Part shown: positions 1 to 9,951 of the stretch, piece after piece
Numbering within the stretch: the stretch's first letter is position 1
Layout of the letters: each line of letters begins with the position of its first letter
Assembly (NCBI GenBank): GCA_035535995.1
Contig: DATLOZ010000014.1
Coordinates: forward strand, 1-64,000
Direction: 5' to 3'
From: JANYCO01 sp035535995
GTDB taxonomy: Bacteria > Bacteroidota > Bacteroidia > Cytophagales > Cytophagaceae
DNA length: 64,000 nt
Notes under the pieces: generated by a model
What the model was told of the DNA's origin: nothing
The model's database searches: none
The model's input: only the letters and a program-made list of their open reading frames with translations
Program-made: the position numbers and the translations under genes

Positions 1-17
1 TAACAGAATGAAATAGA

Positions 18-45
18 AAGGCTCAACAACAATTGAGCCTTTTTT
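18..45 (+). terminator. Rho-independent terminator of an upstream gene
   Basis: The 8-nt arms AGGCTCAA and TTGAGCCT enclose a 5-nt loop and are followed by a run of Ts. It probably ends a plus-strand gene that lies mostly outside the window. The window opens with TAA, but the reading frame of that gene cannot be verified. Confidence 0.75.
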
Positions 46-171
46 ATCTTAAAACCGTCAACCTATCCTATTTTAGGACACAAAATATTTGTAATGTGAA
101 ATAACCCACAGCCGTCATCCTATGTTTGTGGCAATTGTAGAATGATATTTGTGTGAACAAACAACGGGATA

Positions 172-291
172 GAATATCAATAATCGCAGCCGTCATTGCG
201 AGGAGTATGGCGCCTCAGCGCCATGCGCCGAAGCAATCTGTTAGCCCTACGGCTTCCTTCCTCGCAATGACGGCTGCGATTATTGATATTC
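172..291. repeat. Long palindromic REP-like element (CGTCATTGCGAGG type)
   Basis: Two perfect 33-nt inverted arms (172-204 and 259-291) enclose a 54-nt centre. The centre holds its own small GC-rich palindrome (GGCGCCTCAGCGCC region). The CGTCATTGCGAGGAG...GAAGCAATCT wording resembles a repeat seen in intergenic regions of many bacteria (from memory). It fills most of the 360-nt gap before the GH31 gene; no gene is seen there. Confidence 0.85.
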
Positions 292-360
292 CATCTTGTC
301 GTTATTTGCCTTCACGCAGTTGGTCTCCCTGCCAAACATGTGTTCAAGTTAACCACAGAC

Positions 361-2490
361 TTATTCAAACAAAACATTCACCTTGTTCAAGTTCGTCCAT
401 TCAGAATAAATAATCTTACCTTCCTTCACCAGTGCTGCGCGGTAGAGCATTTTATATTTCTTGTCTCCTTCCGATTGTTTCACATGAAGTTCGATGGAAT
501 TATTTTTTACTGAACTCGCTTTCAATTCATAAATAGCATATTCTCCTTTTCTATAACCGAATCCATTTCCATCATCATTGTATAATTTTCCTGTAGCTTG
601 TTTATGTTCGTCTACGTTAATGTAAAACGTCAACGAATCAAGACTATACTCGGTAGTGTTCTGGATCACTCGACCGGTGGGGATTACAGCTCCTTCTCGG
701 ATTTTTAATGTAGCTTGGTATTTATCATCGTCTGGTGTTTCATCAAGCTTTAAAGTCTTCCAGTTTCCTTTGGGTAATGCTGTATTTTTCGCCCAGCTAG
801 GGATGATAGCAAGATCGTCTCCCCATAAGAAAGCTTGTTGTTCGCTTCTCAAACTTTTATCTTTTGGGTCTGCCATAAACATTGGACGCATCACCGGAAG
901 TCCATTCACGGAAGCTTCCTGGAACAATGTGTAAAGGAAAGGCAGCAGACGGTATCTTCTGTTTAGCGCCACTCTTGAAACATTTTCTACCTTCTTTCCC
1001 AAAGCCCATGGTTCCTGCTGATCAGCGTTTTTATCGGCGTGGTTCCTGGAGAAAGGATAATAAGCGCCAAGCGCCATCCACTGCGCAAGCAATTCAGGCG
1101 TAGCCACATCGGCAAACCCTCCGATATCAGGACCGTTGAATGGCTGACCCGACAAGCCCAGCGTGAGCGACATTGGAATTGACATTTTCAGGTGATCCCA
1201 GTTGGAAGCATTGTCGCCCGTCCAGGTAGCAGCATAGCGTTGTCCTCCCAGGAAGTTGGCCCTGGAAAGCACGAATGGCCTGACTTCCGGATGTGCCGCT
1301 AAAATTCCTTCTCTTGTAGAACGTACCATCAAAAATCCATAAACATTGTGGTAGCGCAAATGTGGCCCTGCAGGCAATGCCCCTCCTCCCCTATGCTGAT
1401 TGTCTTCCGGCATGGTTCCCGCGGTTGTGTTGAACACAGCAGGTTCGTTCATATCGTTCCAGATCCCATCAATGCCAAGGTTCATAAAAGGTTGATATAA
1501 GGAAGCCCACCATTTCTGTGTTTCGGGTCTTGTGTAATCCGGAAATGCACAGGCTCCGGGCCATACGTAGCCATTGAATTCTTTTCCTTCTTTTGTAAGC
1601 ACCCAGTGATCTCCGGCTTTCCCTTGTTGGTAGATAGAATAATCTTCGTCTACTTTCACACCGGGATCAATCATATAAACGCTTTTAAACCCTTTGTCTT
1701 TGAGGTATTGATTAAGTCCTTGTGGATTAGGGAAACCATTTTGGCTGAACGTAAAAATTCGATATCCATCCATATAATCGATATCCATCCAGATCACATC
1801 CGCAGGAATTTTTTTCTCGCGAAATTTATCGGCGATCTCCATCACACGTGTATCGGGGAAGTATGAGTAGCGGCACTGCTGGAAACCAAGCGCCCAGAGC
1901 GGTGGCAGTTCCATTCTTCCGGTCAGCTCACCGAGCGCTTTCAGTAAGGCTTTCGGATCTTCACGCTCAATAATAAATACTCTGAAAGCCGGACCTTCTG
2001 TAGTAATAGTGATCTGCTGGTTATCAGTCTGGATCGATTGTTTCCAAGTGTTGTCGGCGATCACTCCAAAGGCTGTGCCATCTTCGCGCAAGCCCATTAC
2101 CCATGGATGTGATTGATAGAGGCGTTTACCTTCGTCCTTTTGGTAAGTGTAATTATCCGTGTTCCACAACTTCACCTCTTTCCCATTGCGCTTCAGCGGG
2201 CCAACTACTTCTCCTGTACCATAAAAATCAACGGCTTCTGTTATTTTGATCTCAACAGTATTTTTTCCTTCTACCGTTGTAAACGCCGGACGTACGCGCC
2301 AATCGCCGGGTACATTTCCTTTTACAGGCAATTCTTTTACCAAAGCCAGCGAAGGAAAATGTTGAGAAGAATCAAAATCTTTAGGATAAAATAAAGCAAT
2401 CCTGTCGCCTGCCATAATGCTGGTTTGCGCAAGAGTGTAGTGCGTGAGAAGGAGAACTAACAGGAATAGTGAGTAGCTTTTTTTCTTCAT
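361..2490 (-). CDS. GH31 family alpha-glucosidase, secreted
   Basis: Exo-acting glycoside hydrolase of family 31 (alpha-glucosidase or alpha-xylosidase type) that releases sugars from the non-reducing ends of alpha-linked oligosaccharides. A Sec signal peptide (residues 1-22, ending LAQ) predicts periplasmic or surface location. An N-terminal beta-sandwich (about 30-190) is followed by the TIM barrel with WMDIDYM near 235. The expected nucleophile is D346 in WNDMNE and the acid/base is D426 in TGDN; both are present. The length of 709 residues is somewhat short for GH31 but the domain set looks complete. It lies 42 nt downstream of the GH87-like gene on the same strand, so the two probably form an operon: the endo-glucanase cuts alpha-1,3-glucan and this enzyme finishes the oligosaccharides. 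Exact substrate specificity cannot be read from the sequence. Confidence 0.93.
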   Translation of the reverse strand: MKKKSYSLFLLVLLLTHYTLAQTSIMAGDRIALFYPKDFDSSQHFPSLALVKELPVKGNVPGDWRVRPAFTTVEGKNTVEIKITEAVDFYGTGEVVGPLKRNGKEVKLWNTDNYTYQKDEGKRLYQSHPWVMGLREDGTAFGVIADNTWKQSIQTDNQQITITTEGPAFRVFIIEREDPKALLKALGELTGRMELPPLWALGFQQCRYSYFPDTRVMEIADKFREKKIPADVIWMDIDYMDGYRIFTFSQNGFPNPQGLNQYLKDKGFKSVYMIDPGVKVDEDYSIYQQGKAGDHWVLTKEGKEFNGYVWPGACAFPDYTRPETQKWWASLYQPFMNLGIDGIWNDMNEPAVFNTTAGTMPEDNQHRGGGALPAGPHLRYHNVYGFLMVRSTREGILAAHPEVRPFVLSRANFLGGQRYAATWTGDNASNWDHLKMSIPMSLTLGLSGQPFNGPDIGGFADVATPELLAQWMALGAYYPFSRNHADKNADQQEPWALGKKVENVSRVALNRRYRLLPFLYTLFQEASVNGLPVMRPMFMADPKDKSLRSEQQAFLWGDDLAIIPSWAKNTALPKGNWKTLKLDETPDDDKYQATLKIREGAVIPTGRVIQNTTEYSLDSLTFYINVDEHKQATGKLYNDDGNGFGYRKGEYAIYELKASSVKNNSIELHVKQSEGDKKYKMLYRAALVKEGKIIYSEWTNLNKVNVLFE

Positions 2491-2532
2491 GATTAATATT
2501 ATTTATTTTGATTAGATCCTCGCAAGGACGGA

Positions 2533-4266
2533 TTATTTTTTAATAGTGAAATCCCCCGACTCATTTTTCATTTCCGAGATCTGAGAATTTTCGATCGTAA
2601 GACTTCCATGTGCTCCCTTCTGGATCCAAAGACCATGCTTGTCTTTCGCGCCAATTCCATATTTGCCGATCTTACTGTTTTTAAGAACGACGTTTGACAA
2701 AGTTCCGAATTTGTCTTTATCATTGTTTGCAATCACACTCAACCCATCGGAAAAACTATTTTCGATCGCAAGATCATTCATCTCGACGCCTGTGATATCG
2801 CGCTTATCGAGACAAAGCTGTACGGCTGCGCGCCAATCCCAGGTGTGATCGAAGCCTCCGCTGGTTTTGATGCTGCAATGTTCGATCACTGTAGTACCGG
2901 TAAAATTATTATTGATATTTTTTATTTTGTCTTCTGTAGGAAAAGTAGTACTGATCAGGATGGCAGATCCTGGACAGATATCGATGAATGAACAATATTC
3001 CACACGATTGCTTTCGCCTCCGTAGATCGCAGCGCCGTTGGCCAGGAAAGGGAGTTGACCGGTACAATGTGTGATCAGATTTTTTCCAGGATTGTATTTT
3101 TGTTCTATAAATGTAGTAGGCCACATTGCAAAGCAATCATCACCGGTACCCCGCGCAGTGCAGTTTTTCATGGTAGATTCTCTCATGCCTACGCAGAAAT
3201 TAATTCCATCGGCAATGGTATTGCGGAAGCGGCAACCTTCGATCACAAGGTTTTTAGAATTTTCCACCCAGATCCCAATCTTCGTATGTTCGATCCAGAT
3301 GCGTGAGATCTTTGAGTTGACGCCGTAAGAGCCAACGATGGCATCGTTCGGCTCTTCGTCGTTGCGATAATTTAATTTTCCTACAATCGCAAAATCAGCA
3401 AGCTGGATGCTATCTCCATCGCCTAAAAAGCGGACTCTTTTTTTTGCATTACCATATACATTTTCATCGCCCATGATCACGGTGTGCCATATACCAGCGC
3501 CTTGTATTTTTATTTTAGAAGGAAGTTTGATGTCGCCTGTTATTTTATACGTCCCCGCCGGGATCCATACGGTTTGCCCGGTCTCTGCGGCTTTGGCAAT
3601 ACAACGTCTGAAAGCTTCTGTAAAATCGCCTGTAAAATCATCTCTCATAAAAGTTTTATCGGTAACCGGCAATGCCTTATCAGGCATGGTGAGTGGAGCA
3701 TCTGCATTTTCCAGGTCCACCAGGTCGATGATGCAGTACTCTGCTTTGTCTGTCTCCTGTGGTTCACGTTGGATCTTGATCACATCGCCTTTTTTAAAGG
3801 CCAATCCTTTCAAGCGTGTTTCATCATAAAAATTTCGAGGCTTTCCTGCTGTTGGATCATTGGTAAATGGATACGTACCATAAAGCATGGTGTTGACGGA
3901 AGAAATTTTTATTTTCTTCAACAATTTTCCATTTACATATAAGCCAAGCGTAGCGCTCGTTCCACCACCTTGCGGAGCATCCGGCAAACTATAGCGAAGA
4001 ACGATTGCATTGGCAGGAGATTTTACGGTAAATTCTATGTATTGATCATTTGCCGACAACTTCACACATTTTTGTCCGGAAGATTCCGTTTCCACCTGAA
4101 AAGCTTCGTACTTAGGACCCAGTACCGTACCGGTTGTTTTCATATTTTCTGCTTCGTAAGTAATCCAGGGAATCTCGGCGCCTGGAGTCTCTTGCGCTAC
4201 AGCGGACAACTGATGACAAACCAAAAGGATCAAAATACTTTTGGACATTTTATGAAGTTGCTTCAT
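2533..4266 (-). CDS. GH87-like alpha-1,3-glucanase (CBM35-like domain plus beta-helix)
   Basis: Secreted protein of 577 residues: signal peptide (1-25), a CBM35/CBM6-like beta-sandwich beginning at YEAEN (about 37-190), then a right-handed parallel beta-helix (about 205-577). The GH87 catalytic triad pattern is an Asp followed 23 and 24 residues later by two adjacent Asp. It is met by D353 (ADGIN), D376 and D377 (GTGDDC), the same spacing as I recall for the characterised Bacillus and Paenibacillus alpha-1,3-glucanases. GH87 enzymes cleave alpha-1,3-glucan (mutan, fungal wall glucan). It starts divergently from a paralog at 4533 and sits upstream of the GH31 gene. It is shorter than the multi-module GH87 enzymes, corresponding only to their catalytic unit. 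No T9SS domain is visible. Confidence 0.8.
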   Translation of the reverse strand: MKQLHKMSKSILILLVCHQLSAVAQETPGAEIPWITYEAENMKTTGTVLGPKYEAFQVETESSGQKCVKLSANDQYIEFTVKSPANAIVLRYSLPDAPQGGGTSATLGLYVNGKLLKKIKISSVNTMLYGTYPFTNDPTAGKPRNFYDETRLKGLAFKKGDVIKIQREPQETDKAEYCIIDLVDLENADAPLTMPDKALPVTDKTFMRDDFTGDFTEAFRRCIAKAAETGQTVWIPAGTYKITGDIKLPSKIKIQGAGIWHTVIMGDENVYGNAKKRVRFLGDGDSIQLADFAIVGKLNYRNDEEPNDAIVGSYGVNSKISRIWIEHTKIGIWVENSKNLVIEGCRFRNTIADGINFCVGMRESTMKNCTARGTGDDCFAMWPTTFIEQKYNPGKNLITHCTGQLPFLANGAAIYGGESNRVEYCSFIDICPGSAILISTTFPTEDKIKNINNNFTGTTVIEHCSIKTSGGFDHTWDWRAAVQLCLDKRDITGVEMNDLAIENSFSDGLSVIANNDKDKFGTLSNVVLKNSKIGKYGIGAKDKHGLWIQKGAHGSLTIENSQISEMKNESGDFTIKK

Positions 4267-4532
4267 CTTTTATTTTTTGAGGTTAGCGATTTTATGAATT
4301 CCCAAGTTACATTTTTTTTGAAAATAACAGACCGCTGCAAGCCTTTTGTATCCTTCTTATGCAAGGTTTTTCCATGTTCTGAGAATAATACTATTGTGAA
4401 AATTTTTGGAGCAAAAATTGTATAAATATAAATTATGATCTCTTATGAGAAGAGGGAGCTATTCCTTAATTTTAAAAAAATTTACTAAACATATACAGGT
4501 GTGTGCTGTATGAATCACTAAAATTATTTGTT

Positions 4533-6284
4533 ATGAAAAAATTAAAAATTCTAAACCTGATGGTTGTTGCCATCCTGTTTATGGGCAATGGCCTGCTCGC
4601 TCAAAGCAACGAACGAGGCTACTACGATGCGCCTTATACCCGCTATGAAGCAAACCTGGGCACCTTGTCCAAAGCGACCATCACTTCCAAATCATTTGCT
4701 CAAAAAGACCTGCAAAGCGAAGCTTCCGAACAGGTATGCGTGGACATGACTGCCTCCAAAGCTTCCGTAGAATGGAAATTAAAAAACGCTGCGGATGGAA
4801 TGGTAGTACGTTACAGCATTCCGGACTCTACTTCAGGCGAGTTGGATGTATATGCCAACGGCAAACTGGTAGGCACACTAAAACTTAGCTCACAATGGTC
4901 TTGGGAATACCTTTGGTCAAACGGCAATCCGAACAACAGCGGGGTGATCAACACCAATCCAAGGATGCGCTTTGACGAAGCACGTATGAAACTTCCTGCA
5001 AAAATTCCTGCAGGCGGCAAACTGAAACTTGTAACTAAAAGCGGCAAGATCCATATTGACTTTGTTGAAATGGAAGCAATCCCTCCAAGAGTAGAACCTG
5101 CTGCCGGCGATGTAGTCTATAAGAAAGACGAATCTACCGAAGGGGATGGAACAGATCTTCAGAATTTTATTGACAGAAATCCTGGCAAAACTATTTATGT
5201 ACCAGAAGGAGTATACAAAATGGGCTGGGAGCTTTATTTCGGCAACGACAACAGCGCTCTGAAAGGTGCAGGGTCCTGGTATACTGAATTGCATTTCACC
5301 AGCATGAAATGGCTGAAAGGCGGACTCTACGCGAATGCTAAAGATATAAGCTTCTCCGGTTTGTATCTTACTACAGAAAACAATTCACGCTCCAGCTCTT
5401 ATAAAGCGATCAACGGGATCTTCACCAGCAAATCTGTGATCAAAGATTTCTGGGCAGAGCATTTTGAATGCGGCGCATGGATCGCACAGTACAACGCAGG
5501 AGAAGTGGCATTCGCAGACGGGTTCCTGGTAACCAACTGCCGTTTCAGAAATAACTATGCTGACGGTATCAACCTTTGCAAAGGCACGCGCAATACCATC
5601 GTGGAACATTGCAGCTTCCGCAACAACGGCGACGATGATATGGCGATCTGGTGTGCTGATAATATGGAATGCCAAAACAATACTTTCCGCTATTGCACTT
5701 CTGAAAATTCATGGAGAGCTTCCGGCTGCGCAATCTACGGCGGGCTCAACAACAAAGCACATCACTTGCTTATTAAAGATAACCTGGAAGCTGGCCTGAG
5801 AGCTAATAATGCTTTCCCTGGCATTGCGTTCAACAACGCTGGCATGCACGAATTTTCCGATATTACCATAGTCCGCTGCGGTACTAACAACGACCTCTAC
5901 TATGGCCCTATCGGCGCGATCGACCTGATGTGTACAGACCGCAATGGTTTTAGCGTAAAGAATATAAAATTCTCCAACATCGATATCATCGATTCTAAAA
6001 ACGATGCGATCTATTTCAACATCTGGGGAGGGCGTGATTTTACAAACATGGTTTTTGAAAACATCAACATCGATGGTACCGGAAGAGAGTATCCGGTAAA
6101 TAACGGAAAAGAGGAAGACACAGAAAGAGGTTTTGGAATTTTATTTAAGAGAAATCCAAAAGGAACTGCTACTTATTGCAACATCACTATCAAGAACAGA
6201 GGTGGTAATGCGAAACAGGATATCAGCCTCGAACAAATTGGAAAGCTCGAGTGGAAAGAAGCTCCGGGCTGTGTGAAGAAATAA
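4533..6284 (+). CDS. GH87-like alpha-1,3-glucanase paralog
   Basis: Secreted protein of 583 residues with the same plan as its divergent neighbour: signal peptide MKKLKILNLMVVAILFMG... ending LAQ, a CBM35-like domain starting YTRYEAN, then a beta-helix. The candidate triad is D344 (ADGIN), D367 and D368 (NNGDDD), again with 23/24 spacing. The reading frame extends upstream to a GTG at 4503, but the ATG at 4533 puts the signal peptide at the N-terminus and is preferred. Sequence identity to the 2533-4266 product is visibly low outside motifs, so this is an old duplication or two independent acquisitions. It is followed by a good terminator at 6321. Function by family: endo-hydrolysis of alpha-1,3-glucan. 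Confidence 0.8.
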   Translation: MKKLKILNLMVVAILFMGNGLLAQSNERGYYDAPYTRYEANLGTLSKATITSKSFAQKDLQSEASEQVCVDMTASKASVEWKLKNAADGMVVRYSIPDSTSGELDVYANGKLVGTLKLSSQWSWEYLWSNGNPNNSGVINTNPRMRFDEARMKLPAKIPAGGKLKLVTKSGKIHIDFVEMEAIPPRVEPAAGDVVYKKDESTEGDGTDLQNFIDRNPGKTIYVPEGVYKMGWELYFGNDNSALKGAGSWYTELHFTSMKWLKGGLYANAKDISFSGLYLTTENNSRSSSYKAINGIFTSKSVIKDFWAEHFECGAWIAQYNAGEVAFADGFLVTNCRFRNNYADGINLCKGTRNTIVEHCSFRNNGDDDMAIWCADNMECQNNTFRYCTSENSWRASGCAIYGGLNNKAHHLLIKDNLEAGLRANNAFPGIAFNNAGMHEFSDITIVRCGTNNDLYYGPIGAIDLMCTDRNGFSVKNIKFSNIDIIDSKNDAIYFNIWGGRDFTNMVFENINIDGTGREYPVNNGKEEDTERGFGILFKRNPKGTATYCNITIKNRGGNAKQDISLEQIGKLEWKEAPGCVKK

Positions 6285-6320
6285 GGATCAGGATTTACAG
6301 AATTTAAAGATTACAGAATA

Positions 6321-6356
6321 AAAATGCCTGCTGTTAATATCAGTAGGCATTTTTAT
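6321..6356 (+). terminator. Terminator after GH87-like gene
   Basis: The 13-nt arms AAAATGCCTGCTG and CAGTAGGCATTTT (one G-T pair) enclose a 7-nt loop and have a T run; it could work in both directions. Confidence 0.85.
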
Positions 6357-6365
6357 TTACGTTCA

Positions 6366-6529
6366 TCTGAACCTTGATTCACAGGATTTATGGATTTACA
6401 TGATAAAAATGTTTTTGATGATTGGTAGGCTGGCTAGCGATAATGAAGAATTCCGAACAATAATTTTCAAATCAAAGTAAATAGAAAAGCGGAAGGCTAA
6501 TTCTTCAATCCTGTGAATCATGGTTCAGA
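6366..6529. repeat. Inverted repeat, TGAACCTTGATTCACAGGATT family
   Basis: Two 23-nt arms (6366-6388 and 6507-6529) differ at one position and are about 118 nt apart. The same wording (CCTTGATTCACAGGATT) reappears at 52744-52761 and, more weakly, near 27450 and 27590. The element occupies the gap between the convergent genes ending at 6284 and 6598; no gene is seen. Confidence 0.8.
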
Positions 6530-6539
6530 CAAATGGTAT

Positions 6540-6575
6540 AAAAAAAACAGGTCTGTCTCTCGACAAACCTGTTTA
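6540..6575 (-). terminator. Terminator of the 6598-9951 gene
   Basis: Read on the minus strand, arms of 8 nt (AAACAGGT / ACCTGTTT) plus an inner TGTC/GACA pairing are followed by a run of seven or more Ts. Confidence 0.85.
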
Positions 6576-6597
6576 AATATCTGATAGAACGTCCGGG

Positions 6598-9500
6598 TTA
6601 TTCTTTCACTACTTTTTTCACCACTTTCCCTTCGCTGGTGAATACTTGAAGATAATATACTCCTGAAGCCAGCGCTGTTAGGTCTACTTCTTTGTAGTTG
6701 CCTGTAAACTCTGCGCTTTCATAGATCACCTGGCCCAGAGAGTTCAGTACGTTAAGAGTTGTTTTCTCATTGCCTGTATGATCCAGTACTACGGCAAACA
6801 ATCCGTTGCTAGGGTTTGGTACTATTTGAATATCGTTTACTGTATTTTTACTTACTGCTTTTACAGGGCTTGGAGTAGCAGTGCCATTGTAATCGTATTG
6901 TACTATTCTGTAGTAAGTAATTCCATTATTGATAGAAGGATCTACAAAAGAATAATTAAGAATACCATTGCTATTGCCAGAGCCTTTCACTTGTCCGATC
7001 TCCGTGAAGTGTACACCGTCAGAAGATTTTTCAATACCGAAATAACTGTTGTTGATCTCCACACCGGTAGTCCAGGTAAGCAATGCATCGTTGCCTTGTC
7101 TTACAGCGTCAAAGCTGATCAGTGTTATTGGCGCAGGACAGCTTGGCGTTACCAATACCGATTGGGTTAGTGGACATTGTCTTGACAAGCTGATATTATC
7201 GATCAAAAAGTCGTTACCATCATAGCTACCGCTGTTATTACTCCAGATCTCCATGGCAGCAGAAGTACTAGAGGCTGTCCAGGAATAGGTGGCTAATACC
7301 CATGTGTTAGGGTCGTAGAAGCCTTGGCTAATTGCCGAAAGAGTAAGCTGACCACCTAAGTTCGCTCCGTTTATCTTTGGCTGCAGAAGCGGATGGTTAC
7401 CATTTGGATTTGCTTCTCTGTAGTAGAAGCTAAAGGTATAAGTGGCTCCATTGACAACCGTTACTGTCTGATACCACGGTCTCTTTGGCCCACTAGCTCC
7501 TACATCGCTGGTTTGTCCGTCACATACAAGCATATTACTACCCGCTTGAGGAAGAATAGCAGGTCCACCACTGGCATTGTTGGTAGTATAATAGTTACAT
7601 ACGTTATTGGATGCACCTGTCACATAGAAAAAACCATTTACATTACCACCGCCTGGTGAACTATTAAAAGGTATTTGTGCCGAAGTGAGCTGCACAAAGT
7701 CTGTGTTCCATCCTGTAGTACCAGATTCAAAACTACCGTTGGTTACCAGGTTTCCTGAATATACAGTGCTGGTCACCGTGTAAGTAGTAGCTGTAGCAGG
7801 TGCAGGAGTGATGGTAGCGCTGGTAGATCCACCAGGTGACCATGAAAAGGTGGCCGAAGAATTGTCCAGGTTAGTAGCAGTAAGCGTAGCGTATGGTGGT
7901 GTAGCAGTATTGCAAAACGTTACGTTCTTGTTGTTACCATTGATCTGTAAAGATCCTAATACCGAGAGTATGTTAGATTTTACAGTAGCGGTATTGTCTT
8001 TAATCCATACTGTATAATTACCTGCAGCCAATCCTGTATAAGTGAATGTACCATTTGCTGCAATCGGCCCGTCCCAGGGACCAGTATTACTAGTCATACT
8101 AAAATAATAAGAAGGTGTTCCACCCACACCGCCTACTTGCAGAGAACCTGTGTTCGTACTGCTACAAGAACTATTTTCGCTGTCGTTGGATCCTCCTATT
8201 TTTACAGGACTAAGTTGTGGCGTTACCAGGGTAAGATAAGCTGAACTAACATTTCCTAATCCTCCATTAAGCATGGTAGTACCACTTGCAGATCCTCCAA
8301 TAGCGGTGTATACTCCATTGGAAGTGGTAGCTTCTCCAAAACCAGTATAAGGAGAAACAGCAACCGAACGATCTATGCTTACAGTAGGAGATCCGGAATA
8401 GCTCATAGATGAAATTACAGACCAATATTCTGTATTACTCATGGCATTGATGGTAGCATCAAACGTTCCGCCTGAATTTTGTTTGAAGGCAGCTACAGTT
8501 ACATATCCACCGGAAGCTGAACTTGCAGAGTTTAACGTAAGCGGCAGATAAGCGCTGTTAGTCTTATCACCTACAGGGAATTTATAAGGACCAGCAGCAG
8601 AAGCTGGCAATTTCCATTTCAATGGTCCGTCTACATAAGAACTGGCACTTCCTCCGGATACTGTACCGTTTACTGTTAATATATTTGTATTGGTAGTGCC
8701 CACATAACCGTTGGTTAAGGTAAGCGTACCGCTGACAGTGACAGGATCTTGTAATTGCACATAATTGCCCGTGCCGTTAACAGTCATTCCACCAAATGTA
8801 ATGGCGGTACCACCGGTAGTACTCACTGTTTGAGTGCCTGTACCGGCAAAAGTGATGGTGGATCCTCCGTCGTCAATCAGGCCGGTAGTAGCGCCCGTTA
8901 GCGTAAAGTTACCATTGTCTGTAAAGGTATTGCCCGATTGAGGCGTAACAAGTCTTGAATTATTGTCTACTACAATTCCACCTCCGGTAAAATCTGCATT
9001 GTACAAACTTGCCAGACCAGCAGTAGTACCGTCTCCGATGCTTAATGTTCCAGCCAGTGATACCGTTCCTGCAGGCGTCCATCCCACGTTGCTAAATGAT
9101 CCGCTCCCTGGATTGGTACTATTTCCCATATTGACAAGAGTTACGTTATTCGGATAGCCAGGAGTAGTTCCTACAACACATCCACTGGTACACGTCACCC
9201 ATAGTTTTCTGAAGTGATCATTTAAAGGGCTTGTAGGACTAGTTTGTCCGGTGCCCATTCCCTGACCATTGTTGTTAATATAGAGTGTGGAGCCCGGCCC
9301 CCATTTAGGATATTGAGTTGAACCGTCGGCACCGGCGTTGTTATCATGAAAAGACATTTTTCCATTAACCAGTAAATTACTGGTACTGATATTCAAATTT
9401 GTGTTTTGGAGAAAATCTATGTTATTAATAACAGTAGTTCCCGTTCCGCTTATGGCAAAACCTCCGCCACCTCCGATATTTACGTTGATGGTTCCTCCGT

Positions 9501-9951
9501 TTGCTCCGTTGGTTCCGGTAGAAACAATCGTTCCCCCGTTATTCGTTATTCCTGACCCTCCGTTAGTATTGGAGAAATACAGGATATTGGTTGCGCCAAT
9601 CAGAAAACTACTTCCGGAATTTAAAACCAATGGACTATTATTCGTGATGGTCATCGTGATACTTGTACCAGTCATATTTAACGTACCGCTAATGGTAAGA
9701 GAATTGCAAGAAGCACTTGCCGGAACCGTTACAGTAGCTCCTGAAGCGATGGTCACATCGTCTCCACTTCCCGGAACGACACCACCTACCCAGGTACCTC
9801 CAGCATTCCATGCTCCACCTGTACCGGTTGAAGTAATGCTAGCTGCCACTGCACTAAAAGTGCTGCAAACTACCAGTCCCAGGATCAATGCCAGGGTTTG
9901 AAAAGTGCGTTGTATTGAATACAGCTTGCTAAAAATTCTCATAGTTTTCAT
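6598..9951 (-). CDS. Large secreted protein with T9SS type A sorting domain
   Basis: Protein of about 1,117 residues, rich in Thr, Ser, Asn and Gly. It has a signal peptide (ATG at 9951 gives MKTMRIFSKLY..., ending AVAAS). A long N-terminal stretch (to about residue 560) has G-rich 'TGTGG' and 'VNGTV' beta-strand repeats like a beta-solenoid adhesin. A SprB-like stretch follows (FTYTGLAAGNYTVWIKD), then a jelly-roll-like segment, a fibronectin-like domain (ITLISFDAVRQGNDALLTW) and a C-terminal T9SS sorting domain starting near IQIVPNPSNG and ending KKVVKE. The ORF opens at 10026, but the first 25 residues would precede the signal peptide and are unlikely to be translated. The product is probably exported across the outer membrane and displayed on the surface; no enzymatic motif was recognised. 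Confidence 0.85.
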   Translation of the reverse strand: MKTMRIFSKLYSIQRTFQTLALILGLVVCSTFSAVAASITSTGTGGAWNAGGTWVGGVVPGSGDDVTIASGATVTVPASASCNSLTISGTLNMTGTSITMTITNNSPLVLNSGSSFLIGATNILYFSNTNGGSGITNNGGTIVSTGTNGANGGTINVNIGGGGGFAISGTGTTVINNIDFLQNTNLNISTSNLLVNGKMSFHDNNAGADGSTQYPKWGPGSTLYINNNGQGMGTGQTSPTSPLNDHFRKLWVTCTSGCVVGTTPGYPNNVTLVNMGNSTNPGSGSFSNVGWTPAGTVSLAGTLSIGDGTTAGLASLYNADFTGGGIVVDNNSRLVTPQSGNTFTDNGNFTLTGATTGLIDDGGSTITFAGTGTQTVSTTGGTAITFGGMTVNGTGNYVQLQDPVTVSGTLTLTNGYVGTTNTNILTVNGTVSGGSASSYVDGPLKWKLPASAAGPYKFPVGDKTNSAYLPLTLNSASSASGGYVTVAAFKQNSGGTFDATINAMSNTEYWSVISSMSYSGSPTVSIDRSVAVSPYTGFGEATTSNGVYTAIGGSASGTTMLNGGLGNVSSAYLTLVTPQLSPVKIGGSNDSENSSCSSTNTGSLQVGGVGGTPSYYFSMTSNTGPWDGPIAANGTFTYTGLAAGNYTVWIKDNTATVKSNILSVLGSLQINGNNKNVTFCNTATPPYATLTATNLDNSSATFSWSPGGSTSATITPAPATATTYTVTSTVYSGNLVTNGSFESGTTGWNTDFVQLTSAQIPFNSSPGGGNVNGFFYVTGASNNVCNYYTTNNASGGPAILPQAGSNMLVCDGQTSDVGASGPKRPWYQTVTVVNGATYTFSFYYREANPNGNHPLLQPKINGANLGGQLTLSAISQGFYDPNTWVLATYSWTASSTSAAMEIWSNNSGSYDGNDFLIDNISLSRQCPLTQSVLVTPSCPAPITLISFDAVRQGNDALLTWTTGVEINNSYFGIEKSSDGVHFTEIGQVKGSGNSNGILNYSFVDPSINNGITYYRIVQYDYNGTATPSPVKAVSKNTVNDIQIVPNPSNGLFAVVLDHTGNEKTTLNVLNSLGQVIYESAEFTGNYKEVDLTALASGVYYLQVFTSEGKVVKKVVKE

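Noticed and set aside
4503..4532. GTG start of the second GH87-like gene
   Set aside because: It would place ten residues before the signal peptide; the ATG at 4533 is better.
9401..9901. Proline-rich plus-strand ORF over the secreted protein gene
   Set aside because: Proline runs are the antisense of the Gly-rich repeats in the real gene.
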